Assembly (NCBI GenBank): GCA_023653785.1
Contig: JAMKCH010049226.1
Coordinates: forward strand, 1-64,000
Reading direction: 5' to 3'
Length of the DNA stretch: 64,000 nucleotides
DNA from: Ophioderma brevispina
Taxonomy: Eukaryota > Echinodermata > Ophiuroidea > Amphilepidida > Ophiodermatidae
The position numbers and the translations under genes are program-made. Numbering within the stretch: position 1 is the first letter of the stretch; every line of letters begins with the position of its first letter. Shown piece after piece: positions 25,286 to 35,513 of this stretch. A model generated the notes under the pieces. It was not told the origin of the DNA. It searched no databases and saw nothing but the letters and a program-made list of their open reading frames with translations.

Positions 25286-25746
25286 AAAAGAAATGTATTT
25301 GAGGACATTAGTCATACCGTCACCCGCAAATAGACAAACACCGATTGCGTCTCAAAATCTAAACTTAACAGCTGATTGTGGTTTAGAGAAGTGCAGAATA
25401 AACAAAGATCAATAATGTTTGTGTTTGAGGTCAAACTGTACAGGTCATGGTGTCATGGCAAAATATCACGCTTAAAATCTGAGATATTCAAAAAAAAAAA
25501 AAAAAAAAAACTTTCAAGTAATAAAAGCAAATAATGGGGACGCTAGCAGATGTTCATGGTAAATGTGCAGGTAACGGAATATACATACAGCAACTAGGAC
25601 GATGTTAGACGACACATCAAACGACTAAAAGGTAGAAACTTAGGAAAACATAGCCGAAATCTTACGACGAAAAGAAGAACACAACCTGCACGTTATAGCG
25701 CCACCACTTTAGTTTTATGACTAATGTCCTCAAATACATTTCTTTT
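25286..25746. repeat. 30-bp perfect inverted repeat, 400 bp apart
   Basis: 25,286-25,315 (AAAAGAAATGTATTTGAGGA and the next ten bases) is the exact reverse complement of 25,717-25,746. The left arm crosses the R1 boundary. The corresponding place in the second R5 unit (about 26,065-26,090) has mutated arm text and no right partner. The right arm was therefore gained in unit 1 only, for instance by template switching or as a new element end. Confidence 0.85.
25312..25490 (+). repeat. Interspersed repeat R1, truncated copy
   Basis: Contains the first half of R1 (CATACCGTCACCCGCAAATA to GAGATATTCA) and stops at an A-run. Past the A-run the sequence is not R1. Confidence 0.85.
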
Positions 25747-26089
25747 AACTGTAGCAAGATTAACTGTAGCAAGGTAAAGTAAGATAGCATAAATGTCACA
25801 GAGCGAAATTATAACCTGGTAAAAAGAACGAGCACAATAAATAAGGTAAAGGGGTAGCCGCTGTCTTGCATGGATTCAGTACACCCGCTATAAGGCCACT
25901 TATGATTGGGTGAAGTATGAGAATTTGAGCTGATTAGCAGCGATAATGCGAGAGACTCGAAAAAAAGTTGAAATGCATTATTTTAAGTTATAAATCAGGG
26001 ATACATGTGTACAATTCTATATTGTTTTAATGTAGAAAAAAAAACTAAATAGTGAAAAACAGAAATTGTCTTTGAGGACCTTGTCTTAC

Positions 26090-26425
26090 CGTCACCCGCA
26101 AATAGACAAACCTACCGATTGGTCTCAAAAAGTAAACTTAACAGATGATGTGTTGAGAGAGGGCAGAATAATAACAAAGACAATAAGTGTTTGTGTTTGA
26201 GTCAAAACTGTACAGTCATGGTCGTCCATTTGTCATGCAATATCCGCTTAAATTCTGAGATATTCATAGGGGAAAGTTTTGTGATCTCCCGTCGGAAATT
26301 TGATATGATGTATAGAAATTACAGAAACAGATAAAAAGTACTGCCTTGTCTTTAATACACGGATTTTAAGCCAACCACTTACAGGTCATGTTAGCACATC
26401 CATGCCAGTAACAAAAATACATACG
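26090..26425 (+). repeat. Interspersed repeat R1, copy in second R5 unit
   Basis: Full R1 order is present, from 'ACCGTCACCCGCAAATAG' to 'ACAGGTCATGTTAGCACAT', with many small indels. It ends in a (CATACGTA)n-like stretch near 26,420-26,435. Confidence 0.85.
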
Positions 26426-26606
26426 TACGTACGTTATGAATGACCCACTTATTTTCTCCTAAGAATTTTGACGATTTCTTTGATAAAACGGCGAAAGTAA
26501 CGAGATCGACATTAGGAATGATCTTTGGATGAGGCGGCAATCCTAACTTAGTCTGACTTAAAAAAAATATACCCCACACACGCTCTTAAAAAATCTTACT
26601 TTTACA

Positions 26607-27096
26607 GCTAAAGGCGCAACGCAAGGGGGTTGTAGTAAAGTAGATTGTTTACAAGTTAAAAATGGTTTAGTCCTAATGCAATTCCATCCTTTTATCAGAA
26701 TAATGCGTAAAACAGTGTTTGGTATAAAAAAGACCATGGGTTTATTGAACAAAGTCTGAAGCAACCTCTTAGCTATCATCATAACAAGACAGTCTCTGAC
26801 AGATGAGGCAAGGTGTACCAACTTGGTGTGGCGGGGAATGTAGCGGTTAAAACTGAATTGTTACAGAGCCTACAATTTATTGTAAGGCCTCATACTGGCG
26901 GGAAAACAGTCCACTGAGACAATACTAATAAGAATTAGTGAAAAAACATCCGGATGGAAAACTTATTAATGATTACTTTAAGATGTGGCAGGGTAAATAC
27001 GTTGGCATAAATTACAGTGTTACAGAGCAGTCAACAACTGGTAAAAGAAACAAGGACAATAACAAGTACATCTCAACGTGTAGTCATTAACACTTA
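26607..27096 (+). repeat. Local repeat R4, copy 2
   Basis: Partner of 27,338-27,825 at an offset of 731 then 729 bp. From 26,763 to 27,096 I find no mismatch at all against 27,492-27,825. The first 155 bp differ by substitutions and a replaced block. It ends at TTAACACTTA, the start of a TTAA-family element that continues only in copy 3. Confidence 0.95.
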
Positions 27097-27099
27097 CAT

Positions 27100-27337
27100 A
27101 TACATATACAAACGGCATTTGATATAGCGCCTTCTCAAAACAAGGTCAAAGCGCTTTACAAAATAGAGAGTAATTACTATTTAGCCTAAAACATGGTTCA
27201 TCTTTTACAATACCTGTTGTATTACTATGAGATAGGTACTTAACATCAAACTATAAAATAAAAGAAAACAGCTGCATAATTAAATATCATGTGAGGCAAT
27301 AACAAAAAACACATTTAAAAAAAAAAAAAAAAAAAAA
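27100..27337. repeat. Fragment with 'GCGCTTTACAAA' repeat motif and A-run
   Basis: 'GATATAGCGCCTTCTCAAAACA' then 'AAAGCGCTTTACAAAATAG' at about 27,121-27,170 resembles a dispersed marine-invertebrate repeat I know only by appearance. A 20-base A-run (27,318-27,337) joins it to R4 copy 3 and could be a retro-type tail or the breakpoint of the duplication. Confidence 0.4.
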
Positions 27338-27825
27338 GCTAAAGGCGCCACGCAAGGGTGGTTTGTAGTAGAAGTAGATTGTTTACAAGTTAAAATTGTT
27401 TAGTCCTTAATGCAATTCCATCCTTTTATCAGAATAATGCGTAAAACAGTGTAAAAAGAACACTGGTGTTTAATTTAACAAATGTATGAAGAACCTCTTA
27501 GCTATCATCATAACAAGACAGTCTCTGACAGATGAGGCAAGGTGTACCAACTTGGTGTGGCGGGGAATGTAGCGGTTAAAACTGAATTGTTACAGAGCCT
27601 ACAATTTATTGTAAGGCCTCATACTGGCGGGAAAACAGTCCACTGAGACAATACTAATAAGAATTAGTGAAAAAACATCCGGATGGAAAACTTATTAATG
27701 ATTACTTTAAGATGTGGCAGGGTAAATACGTTGGCATAAATTACAGTGTTACAGAGCAGTCAACAACTGGTAAAAGAAACAAGGACAATAACAAGTACAT
27801 CTCAACGTGTAGTCATTAACACTTA
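27338..27825 (+). repeat. Local repeat R4, copy 3
   Basis: Carries the 334-bp block (27,492-27,825) identical to copy 2. It runs straight into TTAA-family element 27,820-28,128. Confidence 0.95.
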
Positions 27826-28128
27826 AGTGTATAAAGAGTGGTCCACGTGGACCCAATATCTTTTTTGTGTGCACTCTGATTTAATGGTAAATTATTTTTT
27901 CCTAAAATTGTTTTGCTAATTATCAGTTACGCATATTTTGGTGGAAAAATTAAAATCGGACATGGCGTTATAATGCTAAGTTGCATAAATAAGTATTTTG
28001 GTGGCGCTATTCAAAATTTGTTTTGCCCCTTAAATTGTACTGGAGTAACTGTTTTAAATTTAATGAAAATGTTGATGTTCTCCTTTTATGAGCAAATTTT
28101 TTTGCGAAAAAAGTTGTACACTTAAGTG
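27820..28128 (+). mobile_element. TTAA palindrome family member, 309 bp
   Basis: Preceded by TTAA (27,816-27,819). The left end is CACTTAAGTG and the right end is the same palindromic CACTTAAGTG (28,119-28,128); the right target copy has drifted to TTTTTA. The subterminal palindrome GGTCCACGTGGACC is at 27,840-27,853. The interior is AT-rich and aligns with 5,940-6,245. It has no usable frame, so it is non-autonomous. Confidence 0.85.
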
Positions 28129-28181
28129 TTTTTAAAGCGTCATAAACTATATTTGACCAGCACATACAGGTCGCTATTTTA

Positions 28182-29168
28182 CACACACTGGCTAAAAGTA
28201 TTGCAACATGTGCAGAAAAGCAATTTGTATTAAAAAAATTGATTTAAATTGTATCACGAGTTCCTGACTACACATTACGTAATTATTGCCAACGTTGTGA
28301 TTTTCAAACAGAAGCTGTTTCTCATAATCCAATAGTGCGAACAAAGTTGAATTTGATTGTCACGATACCTAAATATGGCGGTTAAAGGAGCTGGCTAATG
28401 ATAACTTGTCGATTGTACTCCAGAAGGAATACAGACACACGAACGTCACAAAGGCTGCAAAATAGGCGCTAAATGAATCTTACGGGTTTGTCAGTGTCTA
28501 CTCTAAATATTTAGGGCGTAAATCGGTGTGGTTGTATGGACCGGAAATGAGATAATGTCAATAAAAGATTGGAGCACGTTCATCACCGTTAGACTCGGAA
28601 AATTTAATGGCAAGAAAGAGGTCACGTGATAGCTTGAAAACAACCTTTTAATCGCACAGTTGACATTGTGCTGTTTGCGATGCAATGTGAAACGCGTAAT
28701 TAGACGTAATTTATGTAAACCACGTGATTTATCATTCGAATTGCATTTCGGTCGTCACCGAATTTCTTGAATTTTTCGAAGACCAGTGTCTTCCATTGAC
28801 TTTGTCTCATTTCATGTCCACACAACCACTATGCTTTTCTTCCATAAACATAAACCTAATGAATCCGTACATTTCATTAAGCGGCTGTTTGAAACCATTT
28901 CTTTTGATTCTGTGTCTGTATTCCTTCTTGAGTGCAATCGGCAAGATATCGTTTGTAGTTCCTTTAATCTGCCATTTTTAGAGAACATGACAATCAAATC
29001 AAACGTTTTTTCTCCCTCATGGATTCTGGGGAATAACATCTGTATGAAAAACCAAACTTTGGAATTTAATACGTATTGTGTGGTCAAGAATCCATGGTGT
29101 AATTTGAAATCAATTGGTGATTATGAATTTCGTTTTCAGCATGTTGCAATACTTTTGGCCAGTGTGTG
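28182..29168. mobile_element. 987-bp foldback element with TA target duplication
   Basis: Arms 28,182 to about 28,580 and about 28,785-29,168 are inverted copies along their whole length. Outer ends match CACACACTGGCTAAAAGTAT against its inverse with one mismatch (GGCCAAAAGTATT), followed by GCAACATG on both arms. TA lies immediately outside each end (28,180-28,181 and 29,169-29,170). TA targets with 'CACTGGCCAAAAGTATT' type ends are the Tc1/mariner pattern. The interior frames (for example 28,786-29,193, 135 codons) lack a DDE transposase signature. Interpreted as a non-autonomous Tc1/mariner-like MITE. Confidence 0.9.
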
Positions 29169-29544
29169 TAATATCCTAACCCTTTACACCTAGAATATTT
29201 TATTGGAAGATTACCAGGTACATCGTCAGCGCGGTCGTTCCGAGGGGGCACTATTAGCTGTATGCTTACATTTTCAGCTACATCCTAATATATTTATCGG
29301 ATGATTACTTTATAAATGAATCACTTATCTTCCTCCTGACAATTTTCACGCTCTCTATATGATAAAACGTCAAAGGTTGCTATACACTGAAGACATCGTG
29401 CCTTAGATAAGATAGCAACCCTATCCTATCGTAGTCTGATTCGAAACCCGTGCGAATCAAAACACCCTCTTAATGGAAATAGTGATTAAATGCAACGGTA
29501 TTTAAGAGTGTCACTTTTGCTGGTGACATCTAAAGACACCAGAG

Positions 29545-29760
29545 GTGGTCTGTAGTGGTAGATTGACGACAAGTTCAAATTTTCTAGTGTTCAATGCAAT
29601 TACAATTTATTTATCAGAATAACGTGTCAAACCGTCTAGATAGAACACAGGTGTTTCATTTACCAAATTAAGAATTATTATCATAATGATTGTTATGCCC
29701 TGTATGGTTGGCAAGGTTATTACGGTTATCAAATGTCTAATTGATTATCATAAACGTTCT
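29545..29760 (+). repeat. Local repeat R4, partial copy 4
   Basis: 'GTGGTAGATTGACGACAAGTT', 'CAATGCAATTACAATTTATT', 'TATCAGAATAACGTGTCAAAC', 'GAACACAGGTGTTTCATTTA' match R4 copies 1 to 3 in order. The family text fades after about 29,720. Next to it (29,373-29,425) is a hairpin with GGTTGCTAT / ATAGCAACC arms. Confidence 0.7.
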
Positions 29761-30193
29761 TACAAAAAGATTCCTTTGGAAAGCGAAAAAGTATTTTCAT
29801 GATTGAGAATAGGTTGCTAAAATACAATACCAAATCGTGAGCTAAGAATTACAAAGTTCTAAGTGATATTTTGGTAATTTTGAGATATGGGCGTTTTGAG
29901 TTCTCGAAAAATAATTAAAAAAATAAATTTTAGCGGAAGTTGGACAAATTCAGATTTTGAAAACATAAATCATTATAAAGCTTATTAAATGTAAATTTCA
30001 CCAATGTTATTATCTCAGAAAAAACAAAAATGTCAGTCACAACCTTCTAATTCTCAGCTCACAAAACGTACAAAATCTGTTACGTCAAAATGGCGTCACG
30101 TATAGTCACGTATGTTACGGTGGCTGAACACCTAAGGTCAGAAATAACTGAAAAGAATCCAGAGAGGGACCCTAGTGAACAGTATAGTATTTA
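29761..30193. other. Unassigned DNA
   Basis: AT-rich DNA between repeat R4 and the long TTAA element. No signal was recognised. Confidence 0.4.
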
Positions 30194-30197
30194 TTAA

Positions 30198-30992
30198 CAC
30201 TTAAGTGACCAAGGGGTTTTCACTCCCGTTGGTGCCCAAGGGGGGTTCCATGGGACCCCCCCCCCCCCCAGGAAACAACTTTCCGGAGGGAATTTTTCCA
30301 CGAAATTTATACCACATGTGAAGGGTCATAAGACAACCCCAAATCAGCAATAAAAAATGAAAATTGTTATTTGGGCTGCAAATTAGGGGCAAAACATTGT
30401 TTTCAAAACACGCGAAAAATGGGCAAAAAGACGGAAAATTCAAATGAGCCTTGCGCTTACATAAAACTTTTAGAAAACTTATTTTATGTTGATATCTACT
30501 CTAGAAGACCCAAATTACATATATTTAACAAAAAACTTGTAGTTTTAGGAATCCTGTATTTTAAACGGGTGTTGCAAAATACACGTCATTTTCCCATAGA
30601 CTTTGTACAGTAACGGTTTAGCAACGTCCACATTGAAATTGTTTGTTTTCAGCACATAAAGGGTTAATTATTTGTAATGTTTCTATTAAGTGTTTACTTA
30701 TATGTATGTGTGAACATATATCAGCAAAACAAAATTTACTTTGGTTCTTTGATTTTTTTTAATATTCTCAGCTTCCGTTAGTGCCCAAGGGGGGGTTCCA
30801 TGGGACCCTCACTAATTAACTCATTAACGACTTGGCCGATTTTAATATTTTTGGTATCAAAAGAAGCGCATTTAAAAGTCAGACAATTACAAAAAATTTC
30901 GGCGCAAAAATCCCACGCGTAAAGCGGCCAGCGCAAAAACAAATTTTGAGGGTCCCTAGGAACCCCCCCCCCCCCCCTTGGTCACTAAAGTG
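30198..30992 (+). mobile_element. TTAA palindrome family, long member (795 bp)
   Basis: TTAA (30,194-30,197) precedes CACTTAAGTGACCAAGG. The right end CCTTGGTCACTAAAGTG is followed by TTAC, a one-base change from TTAA. The ends are inverted copies over about 17 bases. Three subterminal palindromes are present: GGTTCCATGGGACC at 30,244-30,257 and again at 30,794-30,807 in the same orientation, and GGTCCCTAGGAACC at 30,951-30,964, each next to a C-run of 7 to 17. 'GTTGGTGCCCAAGG' and 'GTTAGTGCCCAAGG' precede the first two. No long frame, so non-autonomous. Target-site choice points to a piggyBac-type mobiliser. Confidence 0.85.
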
Positions 30993-31324
30993 TTACATAC
31001 ATAACACAAACTGTTTTTATTGTACAGATCAGAAATAATTGGTTCAAGAATTTAGTAAAAGTATGTTCAAACATGATTACATCGATAAGAAATGACACAA
31101 TAAATGCAAGTTTACTATTCTAACTCTGTATCACATGATAACTGCACAGACGGTGAAGAAGATGAAATTAGTAGTTACAAGATAACACTTGACAGGGCAA
31201 TGTTGGTTAAAATAACTCACTTTGCCGAAAAAACAATTACTCTGTAGTACAAACAAGCACAATGTTGTATACAAAACTTTAGTACTACATTCTACACTCT
31301 TGAAAAAAAGCAGTCTTGTCAATT

Positions 31325-31490
31325 CTCTCAACATTGATTGAAGGGGGTTGGGGAAGGGTACGTTGAAGTGGAAGGTTGGGGTTTTCAATTGAGTCATAAC
31401 AGGAGCTTGTAGGCTCTCAATTCTGGCCCGGGAGAGCAATGTAGGAAATTGTACTGAGTGTTCCAACTAATTTTTTTTCCAAGATTGTAG
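31325..31490 (-). repeat. Interspersed repeat R2, copy 2 (internally deleted)
   Basis: Minus-strand R2 with 'CCAACCTTCCACTTCAACGT' and 'CAATCAATGTTGAGAGAATT'. Compared with its duplicate at 42,597-42,850 it lacks about 90 bp around the GACGATATCCC segment. Being in both A and B, it predates the duplication. Confidence 0.85.
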
Positions 31491-31642
31491 CGTGCTACGA
31501 AATTGGCGTGAAATGTTTTAAGATACAACAGTATCCGGTGAAAAATGTCATGAATATAAATTTTAATAAAGTAATAAATATTTGAACACCACTTTTTTTA
31601 GTTCCATTCTCTACAACAACTGATCTGCTAATTCTCAACTGG

Positions 31643-31927
31643 CTAAATGGTGCGCCCGCAGGCGGAGTGCCCATCTCTCTGTCATTGGCGTTTGGGCCAG
31701 ACTCCCTCATACTATGTTGCTGTGGGGGTTCGCCACTCCTCCCGCACAGCGAGTCTGTTTTGCATTTCCCAGCATATGCTGGTACCCATTTATACTCCTG
31801 GGTGGAGAGAGGTAAGCGAGGTAAAGTGCCTTGCCCAAGTGCACAGCACATTGGCGACAGCGGGGCTCGAACCCACAACCTTATGCTTATGAGGCGAGCG
31901 CTGATCCACTGCACCACATGTGCCCAT
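31643..31927 (-). mobile_element. tRNA-derived SINE (initiator/elongator Met-like head)
   Basis: On the minus strand the 5' head reads like a tRNA: an A box TGGTGCAGTGG (plus 31,906-31,916), a CTCATAA anticodon-loop-like stretch with CAT, and a B box GGTTCGAGCCC (plus 31,863-31,873), spaced as in a tRNA gene. A body with 'GGGCAAGGCACTTTACC' and 'CCCAGGAGTATAAATGGGTA' follows. Copy B at about 43,028 is an empty site: 'CTCAACTGGC' joins 'AGGTATTAAACAG' with only AAA between. The insertion therefore came after, or escaped, the duplication. A target duplication is not clear. The internal promoter would let RNA polymerase III transcribe it. Confidence 0.9.
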
Positions 31928-32324
31928 AGGTATTAAACAGATCATCAATTAAAAGAGAAAAAACATAATTACCATAAAAAGGCAGAACTAGCGCATGAAG
32001 CTATTGTACATACAAAACGCAATACCTGATAGTCGTACATCCCTGACAGTAATTGATTGTAGATTAAAGTTCATCTTAAGCTTGATTCCTGAACAAAATC
32101 CCAAATTGAAGTTATGTGCTGGCTTTCCAATATGTTTCCTGTTATATGTAATTATAAATTTGCATGAAGGAAATTGGATTACAGCTGTCTCTTTTGCTAT
32201 TTTGATTCTATAAAAAAATGTAAGTAGACCGTAAATAAACCGCATAGAGAACTATACCAGATATTTTTATAATCTTTTCAAATTCGCCGGGGGACTTCTT
32301 AAAAGAGTTCGTTATTTCCAGGAT

Positions 32325-32625
32325 ATACATTTTATAAAATGGTGATGATGTACTCATTTTGCTTCTCAGTCCTTTACCATACCCGATCTATAGGGAGAAA
32401 ATCTATTACGAATATTCATCTTGTCCCTGAAGAGAAAAGACTTAAGGGAAGTGAAGTTAGCTCGACCAAAAATTCTCACGGTATCATTAATTATATATTG
32501 CTGACAATACCGGGGAGTTCTGTAATACTCGAGTCAATGGGCGATTATTGTAAATTATTTATCTCCTCGATTCTAGAATACGGCGTATGTCGTTTAGTCT
32601 ATGTTTAACTCGGATAACTTTTATG
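32325..32625. other. Conserved island 1, copy A (partner 43,427-43,727)
   Basis: About 97 percent identical to its partner and free of indels, whereas the DNA just before it (32,280-32,325) has several. Both copies keep an 89-codon plus frame (32,339-32,608 and 43,443-43,712). The roughly seven base changes inside it nearly all alter the amino acid, which argues against protein constraint. Consistent with a regulatory element, an RNA, or gene conversion. Confidence 0.55.
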
Positions 32626-32902
32626 ATCTAACTTATTAGAGGGGAAAACGTATGCATGTCCATAACTTAAACAATTCAAGAATAATGACTTTAAAAAAAG
32701 TGATCTATTTTAGTTTGTTTTTGTTTGCTTAATGATGCAATCTGTATCATATTTACCACTCCAAAATAAAACAAGCGTAGAGATACTGCTGGAGGGAATG
32801 AACGTCAAGCTTATAAAGGGAGAATGCCAACGACTTCCTGAGTAAATTAATTATCCATTTCTTCATGCGTCCAATAATGTTATGCTCTGATTACTTAAGC
32901 TG

Positions 32903-33258
32903 TCATACCGTCACCCGCAAATAGACATACAGCGATGAGGTCTCAAAATCTACACTAAACAGCTGATTGTGGTTTAGACCAGTGCAAAATAAACACAGAT
33001 CAATAATGTTTGTGTTTGAGGTCAAACTGTACAGGTCATGGGGCAAAATATCACGCTTAAAATCTGAGATATTCACAGGGAAAAGCTTTTTGATCTCAAG
33101 TCGGAATTTTGATACACATGTACAGAAATTACAGAAGCAGATAAAAAGTACTGCCTTGTCTTTAATACACGGTTTTCAAGCCAACCACTTGCAGGTTATG
33201 TTAGCACATAATGCCAGTAATAAAAATATCAAAATATTAATTTTGATGATTTTGATGA
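32903..33258 (+). mobile_element. Interspersed repeat R1, clean insertion in copy A
   Basis: Copy B at about 44,003-44,012 joins 'GATTACTTAAGCT' to 'CAATTTAAGTTGA' with only AAGTT between, while copy A has the 356-bp R1 element there. R1 starts 'GTCATACCGTCACCCGC' and ends 'TTTTGATGAC'; the outermost GTCAT/ATGAC bases are inverted. This defines R1 as a unit of about 350 bp that moved. No coding capacity. Confidence 0.85.
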
Positions 33259-33480
33259 CAATTTAAGTTGAAGCTTGCATGGCTTCGCGACTAATGCATA
33301 GTATTCTTGTTGCTCAAATCTTAAAATAATTTGTAGAAAGAAGTACACGCATCTTATAAAACTTTCATATAAGAAAGCGTAGAACTAATATAAAAATAGA
33401 AAGGGGAAAATTTGAAAGATTCATTTTTCCCTTATTTCTTTGTACTTTGTCTTGTAAATTGTGCATTAAAATATAGAGCG

Positions 33481-33800
33481 TATTTCGACAGAATAACTCT
33501 CTATGTTTCCAAGCAAAAGCCTTTGTGAATATCACGAGTCAATTAAACCTGTCAAGGGCTCTACGCCATGAAATAGTACGACAGCTTCCAAGAAGAATAT
33601 TAACAATATATTGAGACCGGTAAGAGATACGGAGTATCAATGTTAGTGAAGGCGGCACTGCAAGTTGTTAACATGCGCGTGTGTTGTCATTTTGGTCAAT
33701 CCGAGGACCCACAACGTCAATGGTCGTCCGCACAAGAGTTATTGCGTTAACCTACAAGGGTCCTTGTTCGGTTGAATCAAAGTAGCATTGATTTTATCAA
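33481..33800. other. Conserved island 2, copy A (partner 44,224-44,543)
   Basis: About ten substitutions and no indels in 320 bp against its partner. It includes the GC-richer block 'GTTAACATGCGCGTGTGTTG' and 'GAGGACCCACAACGTCAATG'. Flanks on both sides are much less alike. No long frame. Confidence 0.55.
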
Positions 33801-34269
33801 CAACTTTAATTTTTTGGCGAGAAAGAAAACGTCCACTTCACCCGAGGTATTGACCTGCCGAATTAAATCTGTTTCAAGAAGGAACACCTAATTTGTGTGT
33901 TTGGATGATGTACAAACAGTTGACCCTTAAATTTACAACCATGAGCAAACCAGTTGAAGAGATTTGGTTCAACGTGTTTAGGATGCTACTATCACCTTAG
34001 TTAACTGGAGGAGAGCTTACATTTTATTTATTCTTTGAACCTTACACCATATTTAGCCTATGCATTGCATTTAGGTAAATTCTTCAATTCGCAAATATTA
34101 TTTTAATTCAAACAATTTTAATAGTTTTATAGATTTTACCGATGTTTTCTGTGTAGCGCAATTGCACGCCAATAACACAATAACATAATTATTACAATCT
34201 GTCTAAAATGGTATAATCGGAAAATATTTGTTTTTGTTTCATCTTCAAATTAAAAATGACTTCCTTTAA

Positions 34270-34980
34270 CACTTAGCGCCTAGGGTGTTTTCACCATTGG
34301 TACTTGAAGGAGTTCCATGGAACCCCCTCTAAGAAAACTAATCTCTGGTAGAATTTTCAACTGAAACGCATACCACCTTTGAGAGGTCAAAACACAATGC
34401 CAAATATGCAACATGAATTAGTTCTGGTTTATCGTCTGGAAATTAGGGGCAAATTATTGTTTTCGAAACGCCTATCAATATATAAGAAAATGTTTCACGA
34501 ACCTGCTTCCACAGCGTACACTTTGTAGATCATATTGATGTTTATATCTGCTGTACAATGACCAATTAACATATTCAGCACAAACACCATTTTGTATAGT
34601 CTTGTTTGTTTGTTTTGGTTTTTGTTTCTATTTGTTTGGTTTTATTTTTATTTTTGTTTCATTTTTAGGAAAGAGTTCCATATGTACCCCCCCTTTAAAA
34701 TTCTACAGGAAACAAATTATATTTATTTATGGCCTACACTAACAAAACCCCTAACCCTAAGGCCAAAAATAAAAAAATAATTTGTTACATGTAGAACTTT
34801 GAAGGGGGTACATTATGGAACTTTTGCGCATTTTTATTTTTGTTTTTGCTTTTTGTTTTTGTTTGTTTTGTTTGTTTTGTTGTTATTGTGGTGAAAGCAA
34901 CTACGACATTAACTACGACATGTATTTGTCATAGGTTTGTGCAGTAAAGGCGCTTTTCATTACATAAAGGGTTATCTTGT
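34270..34980 (+). mobile_element. TTAA palindrome family, degenerate long member
   Basis: TTAA (34,266-34,269) then CACTTAGCGCCTAGGGTG, followed by GTTCCATGGAAC (34,312-34,323) and a C-run. The body matches 30,198-30,992 through 'AAATTAGGGGCAAA' and 'TTGTTTTCGAAACGC'. A nested inverted pair, AGTTCCATATGTACCCCCC (34,673-34,691) and its inverse at about 34,806-34,826, carries further palindromes. GTTTT-rich tracts (34,600-34,680 and 34,840-34,885) fill the rest. The right end is lost. Copy B keeps only the first 35 bp or so (44,994-45,030) and the far flank. Confidence 0.7.
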
Positions 34981-35513
34981 AATCGTATCAACAAGACAAG
35001 GCATGATATTTTCTTTTAATTTCGTTTAATTTGTTTTTTAAGATTTTGAGATATACTTAATTGAATGCAATGAGCTCAAATCCATTCCCTGCAAACGATC
35101 TATATAATTGCAATGGTACAATAGATACTTTGCCTGTTCTGTTAAGTAAGATATCCTTACTACGACTACTAAGATCTGCTTAAGATTTTCGGAAGAACAA
35201 TATACCCACGTTGGATGAAGAAGGTTTCACAACAGCCCGCCAACTGTAGATCACACCTTGACCAGTATAATATTTGTAGTACTTCCAGGTCACGTACTGA
35301 TTTGATTCCAATTATGCCGATTACTACCAAAACGGGGAGCTTTTGTTAGAAGCTACTACAAAAGAGAAATGGACGTCCTCTACGATCAACTCAACAAATT
35401 AGCACTTCAATCTGAGAAAATTTGAAATTCAATTGAAGAATCATCCTTGGCAAAACAATGTGAGCATGTGTTACATTGTAGTATATGCCATCTTGAACAA
35501 GATTGAGTTTACT

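Larger units (their letters stand above)
24994..26265 (+). repeat. Tandem duplication R5, unit 768 bp
   Basis: The stretch starting 'AACTGTAGCAAGGTAAAGT' at 24,994 recurs at 25,762, and the two run together for about 500 bp through 'GTAGCCGCTGTCTTGCATGG', 'GGGTGAAGTATGAGAATTTGA' and into repeat R1. Substitutions are few in the first 270 bp and more common towards R1. The second copy continues through a full R1, while the first is interrupted at an A-run (25,491-25,510). Confidence 0.9.

Noticed and set aside
31850..31927. A functional tRNA-Met gene on the minus strand
   Set aside because: A and B boxes are good but the acceptor stem does not close and a SINE body follows directly; copy B shows it as an insertion.
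32339..32608. 89-codon frame kept in both duplicates (also 43,443-43,712), at first sight a conserved gene
   Set aside because: Nearly all differences between copies are amino-acid changing, and the conservation extends beyond the frame; no domain.
34750..34762. CCCTAACCCTAA as interstitial telomere repeat (also near 58,290)
   Set aside because: Only two units in each place, embedded in transposon sequence.
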